A DNA stretch of 16,837 nt, taken from the NCBI GenBank assembly GCA_027450125.1, contig DAIDKG010000274.1, forward strand, positions 1 to 16,837, given 5' to 3'. The notes beneath the pieces are model-generated. The model was given only the letters and a program-made list of their open reading frames with translations. It had not been told where the DNA came from and ran no database searches. Shown piece after piece: positions 1 through 6,644 of the stretch. This DNA comes from Bordetella sp. Lineage in GTDB: Bacteria > Pseudomonadota > Gammaproteobacteria > Burkholderiales > Burkholderiaceae_B. The position numbers and the translations under genes were made by a program. Numbering within the stretch: the first letter of the stretch is position 1; every line of letters starts with the position of its first letter.

Positions 1-33
1 GGTGACGGCGACGCGCATGGCGGGCTTGGACAT
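1..33 (-). CDS. mdh: Malate dehydrogenase, N-terminal fragment (cut by window edge)
   Basis: Only the first 11 codons are inside the window. Read on the minus strand they give MSKPAMRVAVT, the usual start of the cytosolic NAD-dependent malate dehydrogenase of Burkholderiales, just before the Rossmann glycine motif. The enzyme interconverts malate and oxaloacetate in the TCA cycle. A GGAGA ribosome-binding sequence (complement of 41-45) lies 7 bases before the ATG and supports this start. The gene is divergent from the GntR regulator and shares a 316-bp control region with it. The identification rests on 11 residues plus the TCA gene context, so it is likely but not proven within this window. 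Confidence 0.75.
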   Translation of the reverse strand, partial: MSKPAMRVAVT

Positions 34-185
34 GAACGTTTCTCCGTAGATAAAGAAGAAAAAGAAATGGAAAGATCTTGGGCTTTCCAGTGTAATCGGT
101 GCATGGGGCCTGTTTTTTGTGGCGCCCGGCAAAACCTGTTGCGCCGGCGTTCGCGCTGGCGCCGCAGCGCCGGCCCTGCGGCTGC

Positions 186-215
186 ATCCTAGATCGAATT
201 GGTGCTTTGCGTCAA
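186..215 (-). promoter_or_regulatory. Candidate sigma-70 promoter for mdh
   Basis: On the minus strand, TTGACG (complement of 210-215) matches the -35 consensus at 5 of 6. It is followed after 18 bases by TAGGAT (complement of 186-191), matching the -10 consensus at 4 of 6. The start point would be near 180, giving an mdh leader of about 145 bases. The -35 box lies only 3 bp from the 219-246 palindrome, so a protein bound there would be next to RNA polymerase. Found by eye. Confidence 0.35.
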
Positions 216-218
216 TTC

Positions 219-246
219 ATCTTATATCTTATATAAGACATAAGAT
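219..246. promoter_or_regulatory. 28-bp palindromic operator candidate between mdh and gntR
   Basis: The core TCTTATATAAGA (227-238) is a perfect 12-bp palindrome. It is flanked by ATCTTAT (219-225) and its exact complement ATAAGAT (240-246). Only the pair 226/239 breaks the symmetry over all 28 bp. The left half also reads as two direct copies of TCTTATA (221-227 reads CTTATAT, 227-233 TCTTATA), so two overlapping sites are possible. It is locally AT-rich within GC-rich DNA and lies exactly between the two candidate divergent -35 boxes (210-215 and 248-254). The obvious binder is the adjacent GntR protein, which would give autoregulation and control of mdh. That assignment is inference. Confidence 0.65.
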
Positions 247-247
247 A

Positions 248-278
248 TTGGACAGCCTTCCTGCCCGCGTGCGACAAT
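248..278 (+). promoter_or_regulatory. Candidate sigma-70 promoter for the gntR gene
   Basis: TTGGACA (248-254) resembles a -35 box. GACAAT (273-278) matches the -10 consensus at 4 of 6 with an 18-19 base spacer. The same GACAAT hexamer appears in the sdhC promoter candidate. The palindrome at 219-246 ends 1 bp upstream of the -35. A start near 285 would leave about 65 leader bases before the ATG at 350. Confidence 0.3.
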
Positions 279-349
279 GGTCCTTCCTACGCAGTCCGTG
301 CGCGCCCGGCGCCCATGGGCTACAAGCCGACGCGCATCCCCTGCATTCT

Positions 350-1174
350 ATGACTGCTGAAGCCCGCCCCGATTCCCTGGCGCGTGCCGCCAGGCCGGCG
401 GCCGACGAGGCCTCTGTTGCTGCCGCACCCGGCAAGCCAGCAGGTCGAAGCGAAGGCGCCGCGTTCAGCCCGCTCTATCGCCAGATCAAGGCGCTGCTGG
501 TGCAAAGCCTGGAACGCGGCGAATGGAAGCCAGGCGAGCTCATACCCAGCGAAATCGATCTGGCGGCGCGCTTCCAGGTCAGCCAGGGCACGGTGCGCAA
601 GGCCATCGACGAGCTCGCCGCCGAGCACATGCTGTTGCGCCGCCAGGGCAAGGGTACGTTCGTCGCCACGCACCACGAAGCGCGCGTGCGCTATCGCTTC
701 CTGCGCCTGGCGCCCGACCACGAGGGCGAGGGCGCCCGCACCGAAAGCCGCATACTCGAATGCCGCCGAGCGCGTCCTTCGGCCGAGATCGCCCGCGTCC
801 TCGAACTGCGCGCCGGCGAAACCGCGGTGACGATACGCCGCGTGCTTTCCTTCGACGGCGTCCCCACGGTAGTGGACGACATCTGGCTGCCCGGCTCGGT
901 CTTTCGCGGCCTTACCCTGGACCTGCTGGCCGCCAATCGCGGGCCGCTCTACGGCCTGTTCGAAACCCGGTTCGGCGTGAGCATGGTGCAGGCCGACGAA
1001 AAACTGCGTGCCGTGGCTGCCGGCGGCGATATCGCCGGCCTGCTGGGCATCGCCGACGGTACGCCGCTGCTGCAGGTCGACCGGATCTCCTACACGTACG
1101 GCGGCCGCCCCATGGAAGTGCGGCGCGGCACCTACCTGACCAATCACTACCACTATCGCAATAGTTTGAATTGA
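350..1174 (+). CDS. GntR/HutC-type transcriptional regulator (wHTH + UTRA)
   Basis: A 274-residue transcription factor. After a low-complexity Ala/Pro/Arg-rich head (residues 1-38), residues 40-106 form a GntR winged helix-turn-helix: S-P-L-Y-R-Q-I-K, then P-S-E-I-D-L-A-A-R-F, V-S-Q-G-T-V-R-K-A-I-D-E-L and the wing R-R-Q-G-K-G-T-F-V. Residues from about 110 to 268 fit a UTRA effector domain (R-x-L-x-x-G-x-P-x-x-x-x-D-x-W-L-P and a terminal R-x-x-Y-L-x-x-x-H-Y-x-Y), the HutC subfamily fold that binds a small metabolite. I chose ATG 350 because the DNA-binding domain follows directly; it has no clear ribosome-binding sequence. The gene lies between divergent mdh and co-directional sdh. A role in sensing a TCA-related metabolite and controlling these genes is inferred from position only; the ligand cannot be read from sequence. 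Confidence 0.9.
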   Translation: MTAEARPDSLARAARPAADEASVAAAPGKPAGRSEGAAFSPLYRQIKALLVQSLERGEWKPGELIPSEIDLAARFQVSQGTVRKAIDELAAEHMLLRRQGKGTFVATHHEARVRYRFLRLAPDHEGEGARTESRILECRRARPSAEIARVLELRAGETAVTIRRVLSFDGVPTVVDDIWLPGSVFRGLTLDLLAANRGPLYGLFETRFGVSMVQADEKLRAVAAGGDIAGLLGIADGTPLLQVDRISYTYGGRPMEVRRGTYLTNHYHYRNSLN

Positions 1175-1189
1175 TGGAAATTTTTATCG

Positions 1190-1246
1190 TCGTTTGAAAC
1201 GAACTGCTACATGAGGGACAATGTCAGGGTTTCCCTTAGGGGAAAC
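1190..1246. promoter_or_regulatory. sdhC leader: two palindromes and a candidate promoter
   Basis: The 139-bp gap before sdhC contains TCGTTT-G-AAACGA (1190-1202), a perfect 13-bp palindrome. Its right part overlaps a -35 candidate TTGAAA (1194-1199). Exactly 17 bases later is GACAAT (1217-1222), a 4-of-6 match to the -10 consensus. Just downstream lies GTTTCCC-TTAG-GGGAAAC (1229-1246), an inverted repeat with 7-bp arms that could be an operator or a leader hairpin. Neither palindrome resembles the TCTTATATAAGA site upstream of the regulator, so the sdh operon may answer to a different protein. Found by eye. Confidence 0.4.
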
Positions 1247-1313
1247 AGGTGTCCCAGCCACGAAATCTGCTTTACTAAAACCTAGCCATAAACCCTGAAA
1301 TACCGAGGTCGTC

Positions 1314-1739
1314 ATGTCCGACTCAGCTGCCCAGAACGTCAAGCCAGCGCGTCCCGAGTTTCGCAACATCGGCTTGTCCGATATCAGCAAATACCGCCTG
1401 CCCCTGCCAGGCCGCCTGTCCATCCTGCACCGGGTCAGCGGCGCGCTGCTGTTCGTTTGCCTGCCCCTGGTCCTCATACCGTTGTGGGGCGCCAGCGTGA
1501 GTTCGGCCGCAGGCTATGCCAGCGTGGCCAAGTGCGTGGGCTATGTGCCTGTCAAGATCGTCCTGCTGGTCCTGATGTGGGGCTTCCTGCATCACTTCTG
1601 CGCGGGCATCCGGTTCCTGCTTCTGGATCTGCACTACGGCGTGGACAAGGCGTCGGCGCGCAAGAGTGCCGGGATCGTGTTCGTGGTCAGCCTGCTGCTC
1701 ACGCTGATTTTCGCCCTCAAACTGTTCGGAGCTCTGTAA
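1314..1739 (+). CDS. sdhC: Succinate dehydrogenase cytochrome b556 subunit
   Basis: A 141-residue integral membrane subunit of succinate:quinone oxidoreductase (complex II), which anchors SdhAB and helps form the heme b and ubiquinone sites. The family signature is visible: R13-P14 near the N terminus, then S36-x-x-H39-R40-x-S-G43 (quinone-site Ser and Arg in the E. coli protein), three hydrophobic helices, and H94-x-x-x-G-I-R matching the heme-ligand segment. Slightly longer than E. coli SdhC (129). GAGG at 1305-1308, 5 bases before the ATG, supports this start. It opens the sdhCDAB-sdhE-gltA operon, and its TAA touches the sdhD ATG with no gap. Confidence 0.95.
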   Translation: MSDSAAQNVKPARPEFRNIGLSDISKYRLPLPGRLSILHRVSGALLFVCLPLVLIPLWGASVSSAAGYASVAKCVGYVPVKIVLLVLMWGFLHHFCAGIRFLLLDLHYGVDKASARKSAGIVFVVSLLLTLIFALKLFGAL

Positions 1740-2120
1740 ATGGCAGCCAGCAATAATTATGGCCCCAAGCGCCTGGTCGTCGGGGCGCATTACGGCATCA
1801 CCGATTTCATCGCCCAGCGCGTCACCGCCATCATCATGGCGGTGTACACGGTCGTCCTGATCGTCGGCCTGCTGGTCGAGCCGCTTTCCTACGAGGGCTG
1901 GAAGGCCATCTTCACCTTCCATGTCTACACCTTGCCTGTGGGCCAGATCCTGGCCTCGCTCGCCTTCATCGCGCTGGCCTGGCATGCCTGGATCGGCGTG
2001 CGCGACATCTGGATGGACTACGTCAAGCCCGTAGGTACGCGCCTGCTGCTGCAGGTTCTCACCCTGCTGTGGCTGATCGGCACGCTCATCTATTTTGCGC
2101 AAATCCTCTGGAGAATCTAA
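1740..2120 (+). CDS. sdhD: Succinate dehydrogenase membrane anchor subunit
   Basis: A 126-residue hydrophobic subunit of complex II that pairs with SdhC to hold heme b and ubiquinone in the inner membrane. It has three hydrophobic helices (about 28-50, 63-85, 98-122). The segment H82-A-W-I-G-x-x-x-x-x-x-D93-Y94 aligns with the E. coli heme ligand His71 and quinone-site Asp82/Tyr83, each shifted by 11. The ATG directly follows the sdhC stop. A GGAG at 1728-1731 inside the end of sdhC serves it, so translation of the two membrane subunits is probably coupled, as suits a 1:1 pair. Confidence 0.94.
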   Translation: MAASNNYGPKRLVVGAHYGITDFIAQRVTAIIMAVYTVVLIVGLLVEPLSYEGWKAIFTFHVYTLPVGQILASLAFIALAWHAWIGVRDIWMDYVKPVGTRLLLQVLTLLWLIGTLIYFAQILWRI

Positions 2121-2123
2121 GCC

Positions 2124-3902
2124 GTGGTCGCTGTCAAGAATTCCCTGCCACGCCGCCAGTTTGATGTGGTGGTCGTAGGCGCCGGCGGTGCCGGCATGCG
2201 TTGTTCCCTGCAACTGGCCCAGGCGGGCCTGTCGGTTGCCGTGTTGTCCAAGGTGTTCCCCACCCGTTCGCACACCGTCGCGGCGCAAGGTGGCGTGAGT
2301 GCCTCGCTGGGCAATATGAGCGAAGACAACTGGTACTGGCATATGTACGACACCGTCAAGGGGTCGGACTGGCTGGGCGACCAGGACGCCATCGAGTTCA
2401 TGTGCCGCGAGGCACCGAGCGCCGTGTACGAAATGGAGCATTTCGGCATGCCGTTCGACCGCAACCCCGACGGCACCATTTACCAGCGCCCGTTCGGCGG
2501 GCATACGGCCAACTTCGGCGAGAAGCCCGTGCAGCGCGCCTGCGCCGCCGCCGACCGCACCGGCCACGCCCTGCTGCACACGCTCTACCAGCGCAACGTC
2601 TCGGCCCGCACCCAGTTCTTCGTCGAATGGATGGCGCTGGACCTGCTGCGCAACGATGCCGGCGACGTGCTCGGCGTAACCGCGCTGGAAATGGAAACGG
2701 GCGAGATCTACGTCCTCGAAGCCAAGACTACCGTACTGGCCACGGGCGGCGCCGGCCGCATCTGGGCCGCGTCCACCAACGCCTTCATCAATACGGGTGA
2801 CGGCCTGGGCATGGCGGCGCGCGCCGGCATCGCGCTGCAGGACATGGAGTTCTGGCAGTTCCACCCCACCGGCGTGGCCGGCGCGGGCGTGCTGATCACC
2901 GAAGGCGTGCGCGGCGAGGGCGGCATCCTGCTCAACAAGGATGGCGAACGCTTCATGGAGCGCTACGCGCCCACGCTCAAGGACCTGGCTCCGCGCGACT
3001 TCGTGTCGCGTTCCATGGACCAGGAAATCAAGGAAGGCCGCGGCTGCGGTCCGGACGGCAGCTATGTCGTGCTCAAGCTCGACCACCTGGGCGCAGAGAC
3101 CATCAACAAGCGCCTGCCCTCGATTCGCGAGATCGCCATCAAGTTCGGCAACGTCGACCCGATCAAGGAACCGATCCCGGTCGTGCCCACCATCCACTAC
3201 ATGATGGGCGGCATCCCCACCAACTACAACGGCCAGGTCATGGGCTGGGCCGATGGCCAGAGCAAGATCGTCAACGGCCTGTACGCCATCGGCGAGTGCG
3301 CGGCCGTGTCGGTGCACGGCGCCAACCGTCTGGGAACCAATTCGCTGCTGGACCTCATCGTGTTCGGCCGCGCCGCGGGCAATCACATCGTTGCCTCGCA
3401 CCCCGAGCGCCAGCACCAGCACCAGCCGGTGCCCAAGGAAGCGGTCGACTACTCGATCGGCCGCGTCGACGCGCTGGAGTCGCGCACCTCGGGCGAGAAG
3501 CCCCAGGATGTCGGCAACGGCATCCGCGCGGCCATGCAGGCCCACTGCGGTGTGTTCCGCACCGTCGACCTGCTGCAAAAGGGCGTGGGCAAGATCGACG
3601 AGCTGGCCGGCATGGCCGGCAGCATCTACTTCAAGGACAAGTCCAAGGTGTTCAACACCGCGCGCATCGAGGCGCTGGAAGTCGCCAACATGGTCGAAGT
3701 GGCCCGTGCCACCATCAAGTCGGCGGCCAATCGTACCGAGAGCCGCGGCGCGCACGCGCTGGACGACCACCCGCACCGCGATGACGAGAACTGGCTCAAG
3801 CACACCTTGTGGTATTCGTCGGACGGCCGCCTGGAGTACAAGCCCGTCCACATGAAACCCCTTACGGTTGAGTCCTTCCCGCCCAAGGCCCGTACTTTCT
3901 AA
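2124..3902 (+). CDS. sdhA: Succinate dehydrogenase flavoprotein subunit
   Basis: A 592-residue catalytic subunit that oxidises succinate to fumarate through covalently bound FAD. The dinucleotide motif G19-x-G21-x-x-G24 lies in the first strand. H50 in [10 protein letters not shown] is the expected 8-alpha-histidyl FAD attachment residue. Active-site positions are present: H247 (H-P-T-G), R291 (P-R-D-F-V-S-R) and H358 (H-Y-M-M-G-G-I). Length matches the family (E. coli 588). The start is GTG, 3 bases after the sdhD stop, with GGAGA at 2110-2114; no alternative ATG precedes the FAD motif. It needs SdhE, encoded in the same operon, for efficient flavinylation. I see no missing residues. Confidence 0.97.
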   Translation: MVAVKNSLPRRQFDVVVVGAGGAGMRCSLQLAQAGLSVAVLSKVFPTRSHTVAAQGGVSASLGNMSEDNWYWHMYDTVKGSDWLGDQDAIEFMCREAPSAVYEMEHFGMPFDRNPDGTIYQRPFGGHTANFGEKPVQRACAAADRTGHALLHTLYQRNVSARTQFFVEWMALDLLRNDAGDVLGVTALEMETGEIYVLEAKTTVLATGGAGRIWAASTNAFINTGDGLGMAARAGIALQDMEFWQFHPTGVAGAGVLITEGVRGEGGILLNKDGERFMERYAPTLKDLAPRDFVSRSMDQEIKEGRGCGPDGSYVVLKLDHLGAETINKRLPSIREIAIKFGNVDPIKEPIPVVPTIHYMMGGIPTNYNGQVMGWADGQSKIVNGLYAIGECAAVSVHGANRLGTNSLLDLIVFGRAAGNHIVASHPERQHQHQPVPKEAVDYSIGRVDALESRTSGEKPQDVGNGIRAAMQAHCGVFRTVDLLQKGVGKIDELAGMAGSIYFKDKSKVFNTARIEALEVANMVEVARATIKSAANRTESRGAHALDDHPHRDDENWLKHTLWYSSDGRLEYKPVHMKPLTVESFPPKARTF

Positions 3903-3916
3903 GCAGGATGCACGCA

Positions 3917-4630
3917 ATGACCAAGCGTATAGTCAAGTTCGAAATCTACCGCTACGATCCGGACAAGGACGAGCGTCCCTACATGCAGAAGCTCGATGTC
4001 GAGCTCCAGCCGCACGACAAGATGCTGCTGGACGCCATTCTGCGCATCAAGAACGACATGGACGACAGCCTGGCGATCCGCCGCTCCTGCCGCGAAGGCG
4101 TGTGCGGCTCGGATGCCATGAACATCAATGGCAAGAACGGCCTGGCCTGCACCACCAACCTGAACGACCTGACCCAGCCCATCGTGCTGCGCCCGCTGCC
4201 CGGCCTGCCCGTGATCCGCGACCTGATCGTGGACATGACGCACTTCTACAACCAGTACCACTCGATCCGCCCGTACCTCATCAACGACACGCCGCCGCCC
4301 GAACGCGAGCGCCTGCAGTCGCCCGAGGCGCGCGAGGAACTCGACGGTCTGTACGAGTGCATCCTGTGCGCATGCTGCTCGACGTCCTGCCCCTCGTTCT
4401 GGTGGAACCCGGACAAGTTCGTCGGTCCGGCCGGGCTGCTGCAGGCCTACCGCTTCATCGCCGACAGCCGCGACGAGGCCACCGGTTCGCGCCTGGACAA
4501 CCTGGACGAGCCGTATCGTCTATTCCGCTGCCACACCATCATGAACTGCGTCGACGTCTGCCCCAAGGGACTGAACCCCACCAAGGCCATCGGCAAGATC
4601 AAGGAACTGATGGTTCGCCGCACTGTGTGA
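3917..4630 (+). CDS. sdhB: Succinate dehydrogenase iron-sulfur subunit
   Basis: A 237-residue electron-transfer subunit linking the SdhA flavin to quinone. All three cluster motifs are present: [2Fe-2S] with C58, C63, D66 and C78 (the Asp replaces a Cys, as in E. coli SdhB), [4Fe-4S] in C148-I-L-C151-A-C-C154-S-T-S-C158-P, and [3Fe-4S] with C205 and C211-V-D-V-C215-P. I prefer the ATG at 3917, because AGGA at 3905-3908 is 8 bases upstream. The in-frame ATG at 3908 overlaps that ribosome-binding sequence and adds only three residues. The gene starts 14 bp after sdhA and is followed by a terminator-like hairpin. Confidence 0.96.
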   Translation: MTKRIVKFEIYRYDPDKDERPYMQKLDVELQPHDKMLLDAILRIKNDMDDSLAIRRSCREGVCGSDAMNINGKNGLACTTNLNDLTQPIVLRPLPGLPVIRDLIVDMTHFYNQYHSIRPYLINDTPPPERERLQSPEAREELDGLYECILCACCSTSCPSFWWNPDKFVGPAGLLQAYRFIADSRDEATGSRLDNLDEPYRLFRCHTIMNCVDVCPKGLNPTKAIGKIKELMVRRTV

Positions 4631-4635
4631 CCGCC

Positions 4636-4666
4636 AGCCCCGACACAAATCGGGGCTTGGTCTTTT
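4636..4666 (+). terminator. Terminator-like hairpin between sdhB and sdhE
   Basis: AGCCCCGA (4636-4643) pairs perfectly with TCGGGGCT (4650-4657) across a 6-base loop, followed by TGGTCTTTT. The stem is strong and GC-rich, but the T tract is interrupted, so partial termination is more likely than a full stop. It sits 5 bases after the sdhB stop codon and 38 bases before sdhE, so it would reduce transcription of sdhE and gltA relative to sdhCDAB, or protect the 3' end of the sdh message. Confidence 0.7.
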
Positions 4667-4695
4667 GTTGTATTCGTTTGAAAGGGTTTCTGCCC

Positions 4696-4956
4696 ATGAG
4701 CAGCCTGACCGAGTTGGAACGCGCGCGCCTGCGCTGGCGCGCGCGCAGAGGCCTGCTTGAAAATGACCTTATCATTACGCGGTATCTTGATGCTTACGAG
4801 CACCAGCTTACCGATGAGGATGTAAGCGCGCTGACGCAATTGTTCGAGCTTGGCGACAATGAGCTGCTGGACATACTGCTGGCGCGCGCCGAACTCCGCG
4901 GCGAGCTCGACACCCCCAGGCTGCGCGATATCGTCGGCCAGATGCGAGCGCTCTGA
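4696..4956 (+). CDS. sdhE: FAD assembly factor SdhE
   Basis: An 86-residue member of the SdhE/YgfY (Sdh5) family, which promotes covalent attachment of FAD to SdhA. The hallmark R-G-x-x-E motif is R18-G19-L20-L21-E22, followed by the conserved N-D-L-I-I-T-R-Y and a helical L-x-D-E-D-V segment. Length fits the family (E. coli 88). The ATG at 4696 begins [14 protein letters not shown]; the weak GGG about 8 bases upstream suggests low expression, suitable for a chaperone-like factor. Located between sdhB (65 bp, with a hairpin) and gltA (19 bp). The longer open frame around it overlaps sdhB and is not real. Confidence 0.93.
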   Translation: MSSLTELERARLRWRARRGLLENDLIITRYLDAYEHQLTDEDVSALTQLFELGDNELLDILLARAELRGELDTPRLRDIVGQMRAL

Positions 4957-4975
4957 TATCTACGAGGAAATGACC

Positions 4976-6274
4976 ATGAAATTGTCCGACAACAAAGCCA
5001 CTCTATCCTTCACCGACGGCAGCCCCTCCATCGAGCTGCCGATCTACAAGGGCACCATCGGCCCCGACGTGATCGACATCCGCAAGCTGTACGGCCAGAC
5101 GGGCATGTTCACGTACGACCCGGGCTTTCTGTCGACGGCCGCCACGGCATCGGGCATCACCTATATCGACGGCGACAAGGGCGAGTTGCTGTATCGCGGC
5201 TACCCCATCGAGCAACTCGCGGTCAATTGCGACTACCTGGACACCTGCTACCTGATCCTCAACGGCGAGCTGCCCAATGCCGAGCAGAAGAAGGAGTTCG
5301 ACACGCAGGTCACCCGCCATACGATGGTGCACGAGCAGATGAATTTCTTCCTGCGCGGTTTCCGTCGCGATGCGCATCCCATGGCCGTGCTGACCGGCCT
5401 GGTGGGCGCGCTGTCGGCCTTCTACCACGACTCGACCGACATCACGAATCCGCAGCACCGCTACATCTCGGCCATCCGCCTGATCGCCAAGATGCCCACG
5501 CTGGTGGCCATGGCGTACAAGTATTCGCGTGGTGAACCCACCATCTATCCCAAGAACGACCTGTCCTATACCGGCAACTTCCTGCGCATGATGTTCGCCA
5601 ATCCGTGCGAGGACTACCATGTGAACGAAGTCGTCGAACGCGCGCTCGACCGCATCTTCATTCTGCATGCCGACCACGAGCAGAACGCGTCGACCTCGAC
5701 CGTGCGCCTGTGCGGATCGTCGGGCACCAACCCCTTCGCTGCCATCGCCTCCGGCGTGGCCTGCCTGTGGGGTCCGGCCCACGGCGGCGCCAACGAGGCC
5801 TGCCTGCACATGCTCGAGCAGATCCAGGCCAACGGCGGCCTGGCCACGGTGGGCAAGTTCATGGAGCAGGTCAAGGACAAGAACTCGGGCGTGCGCCTGA
5901 TGGGCTTCGGCCACCGCGTCTACAAGAACTACGATCCGCGCGCCAAGCTGATGCAGGAAACCTGCAAGGAAGTCCTCTCTGCCCTGGGCCTGGAAAACGA
6001 TCCGCTGCTCAAACTCGCCATGGCGCTGGAAAAGATCGCGCTGGAAGACGATTACTTCGTGCAACGCAAGCTGTATCCGAACGTGGACTTCTACTCGGGC
6101 ATCGTCCAGCGCGCCATCGGCATCCCGACTTCGCTGTTTACCGGCATCTTCGCGCTGGCCCGCACCACGGGCTGGATCGCGCAGTGGGCCGAAATGATCG
6201 CCGACCCCGAGTACAAGATCGGCCGTCCGCGCCAGCTGTATACCGGCGAGTCCGTGCGCCAGGTCAAGGGTTAA
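4976..6274 (+). CDS. gltA: Citrate synthase (type II, hexameric class)
   Basis: A 432-residue enzyme condensing acetyl-CoA with oxaloacetate to citrate. Catalytic residues are in their motifs: H269 ([11 protein letters not shown]), H313 ([12 protein letters not shown]) and D371 (N-V-D-F-Y-S-G); the segment H231-A-D-H234-E-Q-N-A-S-T is intact. The N-terminal beta domain of about 50 residues typical of proteobacterial GltA is present, consistent with the NADH-sensitive type, though inhibition cannot be read directly. ATG 4976 is chosen because GAGGA at 4964-4968 is 7 bases upstream; the ATG at 4970 is too close. It ends the sdh operon and is closed by a strong terminator. Confidence 0.97.
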   Translation: MKLSDNKATLSFTDGSPSIELPIYKGTIGPDVIDIRKLYGQTGMFTYDPGFLSTAATASGITYIDGDKGELLYRGYPIEQLAVNCDYLDTCYLILNGELPNAEQKKEFDTQVTRHTMVHEQMNFFLRGFRRDAHPMAVLTGLVGALSAFYHDSTDITNPQHRYISAIRLIAKMPTLVAMAYKYSRGEPTIYPKNDLSYTGNFLRMMFANPCEDYHVNEVVERALDRIFILHADHEQNASTSTVRLCGSSGTNPFAAIASGVACLWGPAHGGANEACLHMLEQIQANGGLATVGKFMEQVKDKNSGVRLMGFGHRVYKNYDPRAKLMQETCKEVLSALGLENDPLLKLAMALEKIALEDDYFVQRKLYPNVDFYSGIVQRAIGIPTSLFTGIFALARTTGWIAQWAEMIADPEYKIGRPRQLYTGESVRQVKG

Positions 6275-6291
6275 GCGATACTCGCGTGCGT

Positions 6292-6309
6292 GGCGGACTC
6301 CGGTCCGCC
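6292..6309. other. GC-rich hairpin after gltA
   Basis: GGCGGAC (6292-6298) pairs with GTCCGCC (6303-6309) across a TCCG loop, 18 bases after the gltA stop. It has no T tract of its own and directly precedes the intrinsic terminator at 6317-6350. The two together form a tandem hairpin 3' end, which usually means efficient termination and message protection. Confidence 0.6.
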
Positions 6310-6316
6310 GCGATAG

Positions 6317-6350
6317 AAAGGGCTGTTCGATTGCGAATAGCCCTTTTTTC
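6317..6350 (+). terminator. Intrinsic terminator of the sdh-gltA operon
   Basis: AAAGGGCTGTTCG (6317-6329) pairs with CGAATAGCCCTTT (6334-6346) around the loop ATTG, giving a 13-bp stem with one G-T wobble. It is followed by an unbroken run of T (stem end to 6349). The 5' A run makes the reverse complement also T-rich, so it may work in both directions. This is the clearest terminator in the window. Confidence 0.92.
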
Positions 6351-6416
6351 TTTAGACGCAACGCTCAGAGAGTCTCTGCATGTGGCATTGCGTCCTTCTC
6401 GACAGCCTCTTGCGCA

Positions 6417-6550
6417 GTTCAGCGTTCGGCGGGTATGCCCCGGGAGCGCCTAAGTGCCGGGGCAGTCCGCGTAGCGGACTTTGGCCGCCTAAGGCGGCGG
6501 CCAAACCCGGCACTTCGAAGCGAGCGGGGCATACCCGCCGAACGTTGAAC
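6417..6550. repeat. 134-bp cruciform-forming inverted repeat
   Basis: The outer arms 6417-6442 and 6525-6550 are 26 bp with a single non-identity that still pairs as G-T. Inside are second arms AAGTGCCGGG (6452-6461) / CCCGGCACTT (6506-6515), and within those two more hairpins: AGTCCGC-GTA-GCGGACT (6464-6480) and TTTGGCCGCC (6480-6489) / GGCGGCCAAA (6496-6505). The result is a branched, highly stable structure between two convergent genes. It looks like a dispersed intergenic repeat or small non-autonomous element: outer inverted ends, no gene inside. I cannot confirm other genomic copies, and no target-site duplication is obvious. Confidence 0.75.
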
Positions 6551-6569
6551 GGACTTAAGAACTAGCAGC

Positions 6570-6601
6570 GCAGCGACTCAGACCAGCAGCGACTCAGACC
6601 A
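6570..6601. repeat. Two tandem copies of a 16-bp unit
   Basis: GCAGCGACTCAGACCA occurs twice without a gap (6570-6585 and 6586-6601) and is followed by a degenerate partial copy beginning GTAGCG. It lies between the cruciform and the malic enzyme stop codon. Most likely a recent slippage duplication in a 3' untranslated region. Confidence 0.8.
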
Positions 6602-6644
6602 GTAGCGCAACGAGGCAGCAGAACACCGGAATGGCCATACATCA

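Larger units (their letters stand above)
34..349. other. mdh / gntR divergent intergenic control region
   Basis: This 316-bp gap contains no convincing gene. It holds the mdh ribosome-binding site (41-45), a long GC-rich mdh leader with short inverted repeats (for example GGCGC/GCGCC around 160-175), and a locally AT-rich core at about 217-250 with a 28-bp palindrome flanked by candidate promoters in both directions. The open frame running in from position 119 is an upstream extension of the regulator frame. I see no family similarity in its first 77 codons and do not treat it as coding. Confidence 0.7.
6351..6644. other. Convergent intergenic region with nested inverted repeats
   Basis: The region between the gltA terminator and the end of the malic enzyme gene contains no supported gene. 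Contents in order: an inverted repeat GACGCAA (6355-6361) / TTGCGTC (6388-6394) enclosing the palindrome CAGAGA-G-TCTCTG (6366-6378), then a large cruciform-type repeat (6417-6550), a 16-bp tandem duplication (6570-6601), and about 40 unremarkable bases. A 61-codon open frame crossing the cruciform has no family features and is most likely chance. Confidence 0.7.

Noticed and set aside
119-349. 77-codon N-terminal extension of the GntR regulator
   Set aside because: It would cover the palindrome and promoter candidates, has no family similarity, and the wHTH domain follows well from ATG 350.
1323-3917. 864-codon open frame on the minus strand opposite sdhC-sdhD-sdhA
   Set aside because: It mirrors codon structure of highly conserved sdh genes in GC-rich DNA, where antisense frames rarely meet stops. 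Its protein is rich in H, V, G, D, Q with no recognisable domain.
5003-6361. 452-codon minus-strand frame opposite gltA; similar frames opposite malic enzyme (6660-7946), odhL (12432-13511) and the GGDEF gene (15154-16569)
   Set aside because: All are shadows of intact conserved genes in GC-rich sequence.
6380-6565. 61-codon open frame across the cruciform repeat
   Set aside because: Most of it is the inverted repeat itself; no ribosome site and no domain features.
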